From the NCBI RefSeq assembly GCF_000769915.1, contig NZ_JRLV01000001.1, positions 310,001-374,000 of the forward strand: a DNA stretch of 64,000 nt, read 5' to 3'. This stretch comes from Flavobacterium beibuense F44-8 (GTDB lineage: Bacteria; Bacteroidota; Bacteroidia; Flavobacteriales; Flavobacteriaceae). The translations under genes were made by a program, and so were the position numbers. How positions within the stretch are numbered: position 1 is the stretch's first letter; each line of letters begins with the position of its first letter. Shown piece by piece: positions 59,040 through 64,000 of this stretch. The notes under the pieces are model-generated. The model was given only the letters and a program-made list of their open reading frames with translations, was not told the origin of the DNA and searched no databases.

Positions 59040-59588
59040 CTAGTCTTCAACATCGTAGTAGTAAGCAAATGTGCCTTCTGTAATTGAAGTATGAACCACA
59101 TCAGGAGTGGTGCTCCATAAATCTACCACATCTAGGTTAAAGGTGCCTTTAACGAATTTAGTTTCTGTATTTATTTCAGTAATTGTAACATTACCATTTT
59201 TAGTATGTTCATAGATATCTCCGTTAGAGTTATCTATCCATATAATAAATGTAGTACTGTTATTATAATCCTCATAAACAAAATCATAACTTCCAACATG
59301 TAAATCGGTTCTTTTAATATACATGTTTATTTCGTTAAAATAGTTGTCTGTTGGTCTTCCTTTTAATGTTATGAAGTCTTCATCCGGATAGTCAGTAAAT
59401 ATACTGGGAGTAGATTCATTAGTGCCGAAAGGATTGTACATGTCTTTAAGCTGTCCGTTAAATTTGGCTGTCATAGGAGCTCCCTGTTGTTCCTGGTCAT
59501 TAACGTCTGATGAGCTATCGTCTCCCGAACAACCTACAAATAATGATGCAGTTAATAGCGTAAAAGCAAGTAATTTTAGTTTTTTCAT
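59040..59588 (-). CDS. Lipoprotein, DUF6252-like
   Basis: A 182-aa lipoprotein with Cys20 (LFVGCSGDDSSS) followed by a Ser/Asp-rich linker. The rest is a beta-rich domain (MTAKFNGQLKDMYNPFGTNE, FITLKGRPTDNYFNEINMYI, VKGTFNLDVVDLW, SITEGTFAYYYDVED) with the FKGTF.. ITNGxF layout of the DUF6252 family in Flavobacteriaceae. The function is unknown. A TATATTTG on the minus strand (59621-59614) is a probable -7 box 25 bases upstream. Confidence 0.75.
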   Translation of the reverse strand: MKKLKLLAFTLLTASLFVGCSGDDSSSDVNDQEQQGAPMTAKFNGQLKDMYNPFGTNESTPSIFTDYPDEDFITLKGRPTDNYFNEINMYIKRTDLHVGSYDFVYEDYNNSTTFIIWIDNSNGDIYEHTKNGNVTITEINTETKFVKGTFNLDVVDLWSTTPDVVHTSITEGTFAYYYDVED

Positions 59589-59613
59589 GTTTGATGTGGT
59601 TTGGTTTATTATT

Positions 59614-59621
59614 CAAATATA
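59614..59621 (-). promoter_or_regulatory. -7 element TATATTTG of the 59040-59588 lipoprotein gene
   Basis: Minus-strand TATATTTG, 25 bases before the ATG at 59588. -33 not clear. Confidence 0.55.
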
Positions 59622-59691
59622 AAATTTCATCTTAAAAAAATGTATTTTACCAGGATTTTTTTTACAATACTTTGTTGCTTAATGCTGTTTT

Positions 59692-59719
59692 TTTGATAAG
59701 TTATAAATTTTTATTTTTG
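59692..59719 (+). promoter_or_regulatory. Promoter of the potassium channel gene (TTTG-N16-TATTTTTG)
   Basis: TTTG at 59692-59695, a 16-base gap, TATTTTTG at 59712-59719, 22 bases before the GTG start. Confidence 0.6.
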
Positions 59720-59741
59720 ATTAACCAATTATCTATGACAA

Positions 59742-60713
59742 GTGAATGTTTTTAAAGGAATAATAAATACAAAAGCGAAGACTGACAGCAATACCGGATT
59801 TAGCAGTAATCCTTCGTCTTATGGCGGACGCTTTATTAATAAAGACGGTACGGCTAATATTGAGAAAAGAGGTATCTCATTTTTAAACCGTATAAGTTGG
59901 TATCATATGATGCTTAACATGAGCGGCTGGAAGTTTATAGCAGTACTTTTTACTTTTTATGCAGGTATAAACTTTATATTCGCCAGTTTGTATTATATAA
60001 TAGGGTTAGAGTACCTTGACGGAGTAGGGAATATAGGTAGTGAATGGGCTAAATTTGGTAAGGCTTATTTTTTTAGTGCGCAAACCTTTACTACTGTTGG
60101 GTATGGGCATATTAGTCCAAACGGATTTTTTACCAGTGCACTTGCTGCTACCGAGGCTTTAACCGGACTGCTTAGTTTTGCCATTGCTACTGGTTTGTTT
60201 TATGGACGCTTTAGTAGGCCAAAGGCTTTTTTAAGGTTTTCTCAAAATGCACTTATCGCTCCATATAAAAATATAAATGCCCTTATGGTAAGGCTGGCAC
60301 CATTTAAGAATACTAATCTTATAGATGCTGAGGCCCGTATGACAATGGGTATGAGTGTTAATGAGAATGGTATTATGGTTACTAAGTTTTATACCCTTAA
60401 TCTTGAATTACAAAAAATCAATTCGCTTACCTTAAGCTGGACACTGGTGCATCCTATAGATGAGAATAGTCCGTTTTATGGTTTTACAGAAAATGATTTT
60501 GCCGGTGCAGAAGGTGAAATTATAGTGTACATTAAGGCATTTGATGATTTGTTCAGTTCTACTGTGGCAACCACTACTTCTTATTTGTTTGATGAGATAG
60601 TGTATGGAGCTAAATTTGAGATTATGTACAACGAGAACGACGATAATACTACAACTGTACTTCATCTTGATAAGATCAATAAGTTTAATAAAATGGAATT
60701 AAACAAATACTAA
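59742..60713 (+). CDS. Inward-rectifier-type potassium channel (KirBac family)
   Basis: A 323-aa membrane channel. Slide helix with ISWYHMMLNMSGWKF, TM1 about residues 64-88, pore loop with selectivity filter TTVGYG (117-122, in AQTFTTVGYGHISP), TM2 about 128-152, then a cytosolic Ig-like Kir domain (NALIAPYKNINALMVRLAPF, TKFYTLNLELQKINSLTLSW, TTTSYLFDEIVYGAKFEIMY). All parts are intact. Start is GTG at 59742, since an in-frame stop lies two codons upstream and both nearby ATGs are out of frame. Own promoter; no other ion-transport gene nearby. Confidence 0.93.
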   Translation: MNVFKGIINTKAKTDSNTGFSSNPSSYGGRFINKDGTANIEKRGISFLNRISWYHMMLNMSGWKFIAVLFTFYAGINFIFASLYYIIGLEYLDGVGNIGSEWAKFGKAYFFSAQTFTTVGYGHISPNGFFTSALAATEALTGLLSFAIATGLFYGRFSRPKAFLRFSQNALIAPYKNINALMVRLAPFKNTNLIDAEARMTMGMSVNENGIMVTKFYTLNLELQKINSLTLSWTLVHPIDENSPFYGFTENDFAGAEGEIIVYIKAFDDLFSSTVATTTSYLFDEIVYGAKFEIMYNENDDNTTTVLHLDKINKFNKMELNKY

Positions 60714-60859
60714 GTCAAATTGGTTATTTACTAAGTCTTTTCTGTCGTATACTAAATAGGTAAAACGTTTTAGGTTTTTATAAAGTTACTTTGTAGTGGT
60801 AAATTAAGTTATAATATAAACTACAGCAAATCAAGTTTTAACAACCTAAAGCAAAACGT

Positions 60860-61441
60860 ATGAAAAGAATTTTACTTTTATCAGCATTATTTGTAACTAT
60901 TGGCCTTTCGGCACAAACTACACACCATATTGACAACTGGGCTATGGGGATTAGCAATCAGGATGCATCATTAACCATAGACGAGGGAGATACGGTAGAG
61001 TGGACATGGAGTGATGGCCTGCCACATACAGTTAGTTCTACAACCGGTAGTACAGAGACTTTTGACAGTGGTACCATTACAGGTGCCGGACAAACCTATA
61101 GCTATACTTTTACTGAAGTAGGATCTAATCCTTACCAGTGTAATGTTCACCCTGCCATGAACGGTACTATTGAGGTACAGCAAATTTTAGGAATTGATGA
61201 CGTAAACAAAGTAACATTTGAATACTACCCAAACCCAACTACAGATATTTTGACTATTAATGCCGGTGATGTTATAGACAATATTAGTGTGTATGATATG
61301 AGTGGTAAGCTTGTAATGCAGTCTGACAATGCAGGTAATTCAAACAGCAAAATTTATATGCAAAACTATAATGCCGGTACTTATTTTGTTAAGGTTATGG
61401 TAGCCGGACAAACAAAAACCATATCGGTAGTTAAGCAATAA
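60860..61441 (+). CDS. Cupredoxin (plastocyanin/azurin-like) with T9SS sorting domain
   Basis: A 193-aa secreted blue-copper protein. Signal peptide MKRILLLSALFVTIGLSAQ; cupredoxin domain residues 20-107 with copper ligands His56 (GLPHTVSS), Cys94, His97 and Met100 (YQCNVHPAMNG), all present; then a short linker and a type A T9SS tail (FEYYPNPTTDILTINAGDVI, AGTYFVKVMVAGQTKTISVV). It should be exported to the cell surface or medium and carry electrons or copper. Terminator follows. Confidence 0.93.
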   Translation: MKRILLLSALFVTIGLSAQTTHHIDNWAMGISNQDASLTIDEGDTVEWTWSDGLPHTVSSTTGSTETFDSGTITGAGQTYSYTFTEVGSNPYQCNVHPAMNGTIEVQQILGIDDVNKVTFEYYPNPTTDILTINAGDVIDNISVYDMSGKLVMQSDNAGNSNSKIYMQNYNAGTYFVKVMVAGQTKTISVVKQ

Positions 61442-61483
61442 TTAAAAACATCAGTTTTTAGCTAGATTAAAAAGTGTGTGTGA

Positions 61484-61511
61484 AAAAGCCTGTCTATATA
61501 GACAGGCTTTT
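61484..61511. terminator. Bidirectional terminator after the cupredoxin gene
   Basis: AAAAGCCTGTCTA-TA-TAGACAGGCTTTT, near-perfect palindrome followed by T-rich sequence, between the cupredoxin gene and the converging FG-GAP gene. Confidence 0.88.
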
Positions 61512-61535
61512 CTTTTTATAGAAAATTAAAAGGGG

Positions 61536-63554
61536 TTATTCTTTAATGATTTTTGAAGTGTGGTATTTACCTGTGTTATCCTGAAGGATTACTGCATAAG
61601 TACCCTGAGCAAGTTCCTGAACCGAAATAGTGTTGTTAGTGATTTGACTGTCGCTTACAATTCTTCCGTTAACGGTATAGATAAGAGCTCTTGTTATTTC
61701 AATATTCTGACCTTCTACCTGTATGTAATCTTTAGCAGGGTTAGGGTATAGTTTAAACAGGTTGTTTTCAACATCAGATATGCTTAATACTGTTTCACCT
61801 TCGGTTACATGAGTAGTTTGATTTATCTGCGGATTGTTCACAATATCTACAACACCCGATGGCCATTTAATAACCAATTGATCTACCGTTTCGGTTAATC
61901 CTAGTCCGAAATGAACGTTTAACGAACTCATATACCTAAAACCGTCTCCGCTTCTTACATCACGTATTTGCTGTGTCCAGGTTCCGGTAGAAGCATGTAT
62001 TTCAACTCGTGCTCCAATACCGTTTCGGTTACTGTCTACACCTTCAAGGGTGATTTTCATCCAGTTATTGTCGTTGCCGTTATTGTAATAAATTTTAGTT
62101 CCTGTAAATACATCAAGGAAGCCATCGTTATTTAGATCGCCAATAGGACCATGACCAAAATCAATCGTCATTGGTGTGAATGTCATATCACCATTGTTCA
62201 TCATTATGGCATTACCACCACCAAAAACATCTACAAAACCGTCGTTGTTAAAATCGTGGGCTACATGCTCATTATTAATTCCTGTAAAGTCATCGTAGCC
62301 TGAACCTTCGGTGCCGTCTGTAAAGGTACCGTCGCCATTGTTCACCATAAATTTATGTCCGCCATTAGCAAAAGAACTTGCTCCTACAAGCGCATCCATA
62401 TCTCCGTCATTATCATAATCAGCCCATGCAGATGACCACGTTTGGATCATGTCGGCCATGTTAGATTCATTAGTGTCAATACTGGCTACGATTGTAAACA
62501 CTCCGTCACCATCATTACGATGAAGTTCATTCATTGCAGCCATACTGCCACCGCCGCGACATTTTGCTATAAATAAATCAGGGTCGTTATCGTTGTCATA
62601 ATCTACCCAAATAGAACCGTAGTTTCCGCCATCAGGATAATCGCCTAATCCTCCCTGAATAAATTCGTATCCGTCTTCACCATTATTTAAAAAGTAAACA
62701 TTGGGCTGTACATCGTGGCAAACAAAAGCATCCAGATTTCCGTCGTTGTTAATATCTACAAAGTTTGTTCTTTGTGAGAAAAGGAAAAATTCGGGATTAC
62801 TTTCTATTTTTTCTGAAAAAGAAGTTCCTTCATTATCTGCCAGCATAATAGCTGCTCCCGATCCGTTACCGTAAAGAAGGTCATTGTAGCCGTTTCCGTC
62901 ATAATCACCTGCTGCCATGCTCCATCCTGGCATAAATACTGTACTTGGTGCTGTTAATTGAGCTGAGGTAAATGTACCGTCTTCCATTTGATACAGTACA
63001 TTTACAAAACCTTCTACGGGAGATACAATGTCATCAAGGTAATCACCGTTTAAATCTGCTACACAGTTTTTGTATGCTCCCGATAGGGTTACATCCTGTG
63101 GTGTAAACATAGGCGGGTTATATGGCATTTCGGTTAGTACAAAGCTAAAATCATCAGAGTTCCAGTTGTTTTCAAAAGCAAAAATAAAAGTTTCTCCTGC
63201 CATAGCACTGAAGGTTATGAATGAGGTAAAGTTTCCTCCGCTATCATCATCACCATCTATACAGGTTAGATTTTCGCAGTCACCTGAATAAAGCATTATA
63301 CGTGTATCGGTATTTGTAACATCTTCTACATTAGTGGAAATACTAATGTTATGGTTCTCAGTTGCAGTATAGGAATACCATACGCCCATAGTTGCTATGG
63401 CGGTATCTATACAGTTTGGTGGGACTTCACTTCCGTCATTAAAAGAGACATTATACTGTCCTTCTGTAACACTTAGTGCTTCATCACAGCTTTGCTGTGC
63501 ATACAGGCTACAGCAGCCTGTAAAAGCTAATAATAGAGTAGCAATTCTTTTCAT
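61536..63554 (-). CDS. FG-GAP/VCBS repeat protein with ASPIC/UnbV and T9SS sorting domains (CRTAC1-like)
   Basis: A 672-aa secreted protein. Signal peptide MKRIATLLLAFTGCCSLYAQ; a pre-peptidase C-terminal-like beta domain (about 20-150: QSCDEALSVTEGQYNVSF, WYSYTATENHNISIST); at least seven calcium-binding FG-GAP loops (DLNGDYLDD, DYDGNGYND, DINNDGNLD, DYDNDNDPD, DYDNDGDMD, DFNNDGFVD, DLNNDGFLD) forming a beta-propeller; an ASPIC/UnbV domain (GARVEIHASTGTWTQQIRDV, LVIKWPSGVVDIVNN); and a type A T9SS tail (FKLYPNPAKDYIQVEGQNIE to SKIIKE). Function is unknown; it starts 35 bases after the cytochrome gene and is probably co-transcribed with it. Confidence 0.93.
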   Translation of the reverse strand: MKRIATLLLAFTGCCSLYAQQSCDEALSVTEGQYNVSFNDGSEVPPNCIDTAIATMGVWYSYTATENHNISISTNVEDVTNTDTRIMLYSGDCENLTCIDGDDDSGGNFTSFITFSAMAGETFIFAFENNWNSDDFSFVLTEMPYNPPMFTPQDVTLSGAYKNCVADLNGDYLDDIVSPVEGFVNVLYQMEDGTFTSAQLTAPSTVFMPGWSMAAGDYDGNGYNDLLYGNGSGAAIMLADNEGTSFSEKIESNPEFFLFSQRTNFVDINNDGNLDAFVCHDVQPNVYFLNNGEDGYEFIQGGLGDYPDGGNYGSIWVDYDNDNDPDLFIAKCRGGGSMAAMNELHRNDGDGVFTIVASIDTNESNMADMIQTWSSAWADYDNDGDMDALVGASSFANGGHKFMVNNGDGTFTDGTEGSGYDDFTGINNEHVAHDFNNDGFVDVFGGGNAIMMNNGDMTFTPMTIDFGHGPIGDLNNDGFLDVFTGTKIYYNNGNDNNWMKITLEGVDSNRNGIGARVEIHASTGTWTQQIRDVRSGDGFRYMSSLNVHFGLGLTETVDQLVIKWPSGVVDIVNNPQINQTTHVTEGETVLSISDVENNLFKLYPNPAKDYIQVEGQNIEITRALIYTVNGRIVSDSQITNNTISVQELAQGTYAVILQDNTGKYHTSKIIKE

Positions 63555-63589
63555 AAGCTTAGTTTGGTTGTTGGTTTGTTTTTAAAATT

Positions 63590-64000
63590 TTAAGGGCATG
63601 GTTCTTCCATGCTGCTAATCCATTCGTCCATAAGTTCAAGCGCTTCTGTATGCTGTATCGTCCTTCCCAAAAGGGGCATTCTTTCGTTTTCCAGTACCGA
63701 GTTTAACCTGTAATACATTTCAGATCGTTGTGTACTGCCTCGTGATATGATATGAGTAAGGGAGTTGTTTATAAATTCCTGGGGCTCTATACATATTCCA
63801 AGGTTTGAAGGGGTAACAGTTTCGTTAAAGGCTAGCCTTATAGGGCGATAATCACAATGTGACCCTTCGCGGTGGCAATGGGCACAGTTAATGTCAAGAT
63901 AAGAGCGAACTCTTAATTCCAAAGGCTGGGTTTTATCTGTCCAGTCTGTACTAGTAGTAATACCTGTTGGTAAATTATTTTCAAGATAACCCAGCTCAAC
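63590..64000 (-). CDS. C-terminal part of a c-type cytochrome (SO2930-like diheme family), cut by window edge
   Basis: The minus-strand frame is open from 64000 to the TAA at 63592-63590 (136 residues). It has one heme motif Cys-Ala-His-Cys-His (RSYLDINCAHCHREGSHCDY) followed by RPIRLAFNETVTPSNLGICI and RMPLLGRTIQHTEALELMDE with a candidate distal Met in RMPLLG. The layout resembles the C-terminal heme domain of the SO2930-type diheme cytochromes (TIGR03806). The N-terminal part and the start lie outside the window. It precedes the FG-GAP/UnbV gene by 35 bases. Confidence 0.75.
   Translation of the reverse strand, partial: VELGYLENNLPTGITTSTDWTDKTQPLELRVRSYLDINCAHCHREGSHCDYRPIRLAFNETVTPSNLGICIEPQEFINNSLTHIISRGSTQRSEMYYRLNSVLENERMPLLGRTIQHTEALELMDEWISSMEEPCP

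Overview
The window looks like chromosomal DNA of a member of the Flavobacteriaceae (Bacteroidota), close to Flavobacterium. The DNA is AT-rich. Promoters fit the Bacteroidota pattern (TTG, a gap of 16-19 bases, then TAnnTTTG). Shine-Dalgarno sequences are weak. Type IX secretion (T9SS) C-terminal tails occur on three proteins, and there are many DUF families typical of the group (DUF493, DUF4290, DUF5686, DUF4199). No insertion sequence, prophage, CRISPR array, tRNA or rRNA was seen. Most of the window is a housekeeping core with small lineage-specific insertions.

Layout. 1-5.8 kb: end of an EcsC-like gene, pfkB, small unknown genes, then the DUF493-DUF4290-murA unit, followed by a broken cytochrome c gene coupled to a small membrane protein. 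5.8-11.6 kb: two tandem DUF5686 paralogues of 825 aa each, with a small unrelated gene between them, then aroQ. 11.8-14.7 kb: four small outer-membrane beta-barrel genes. 14.8-17.7 kb: xerD and a PAS histidine kinase overlapping a single-domain response regulator. 17.8-24.4 kb: a TetR regulator and a three-gene RND efflux operon, linked by four copies of one palindromic operator. 24.5-26.9 kb: rny, a 6S RNA candidate, zapA and a coiled-coil gene. 27-32 kb: LytM peptidase, TonB-dependent receptor and an EF-loop lipoprotein.

32-38.6 kb (minus strand): DUF2971 protein, HAD phosphatase, MsbA-type ABC exporter, phosphohexomutase, GT2 glycosyltransferase and DUF4199 protein. 38.7-41 kb: rpmE2 with a structured leader, a GlmU-like sugar nucleotidyltransferase and a thermonuclease-fold protein. 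41.1-43.6 kb: a two-component system with a PepSY-like periplasmic protein; the same 16-bp box lies upstream of both the regulator and the PepSY gene. 43.7-53.4 kb: peptide-binding lipoprotein, mtaB, DMP19-like protein, a methyltransferase-SDR-GNAT-pirin operon, alpha/beta hydrolase, lytic transglycosylase, a TlpA-like protein lacking its second redox cysteine, a GyrI-like protein and a TPR membrane protein.

53.5-64 kb: rpmH, a short-form carB, a CotH-kinase T9SS cargo, a lipoprotein, a KirBac-type channel, a cupredoxin T9SS cargo, and an FG-GAP/UnbV T9SS cargo downstream of a diheme-type cytochrome gene cut by the window edge.

The most distinctive signals are regulatory or degenerative: the TetR operator set, the response-regulator box, the cytochrome pseudogene, the Cys-to-Asp MurA active site and the CxxS thioredoxin-like protein. 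I did not find a clear multi-gene system that is new as a whole.
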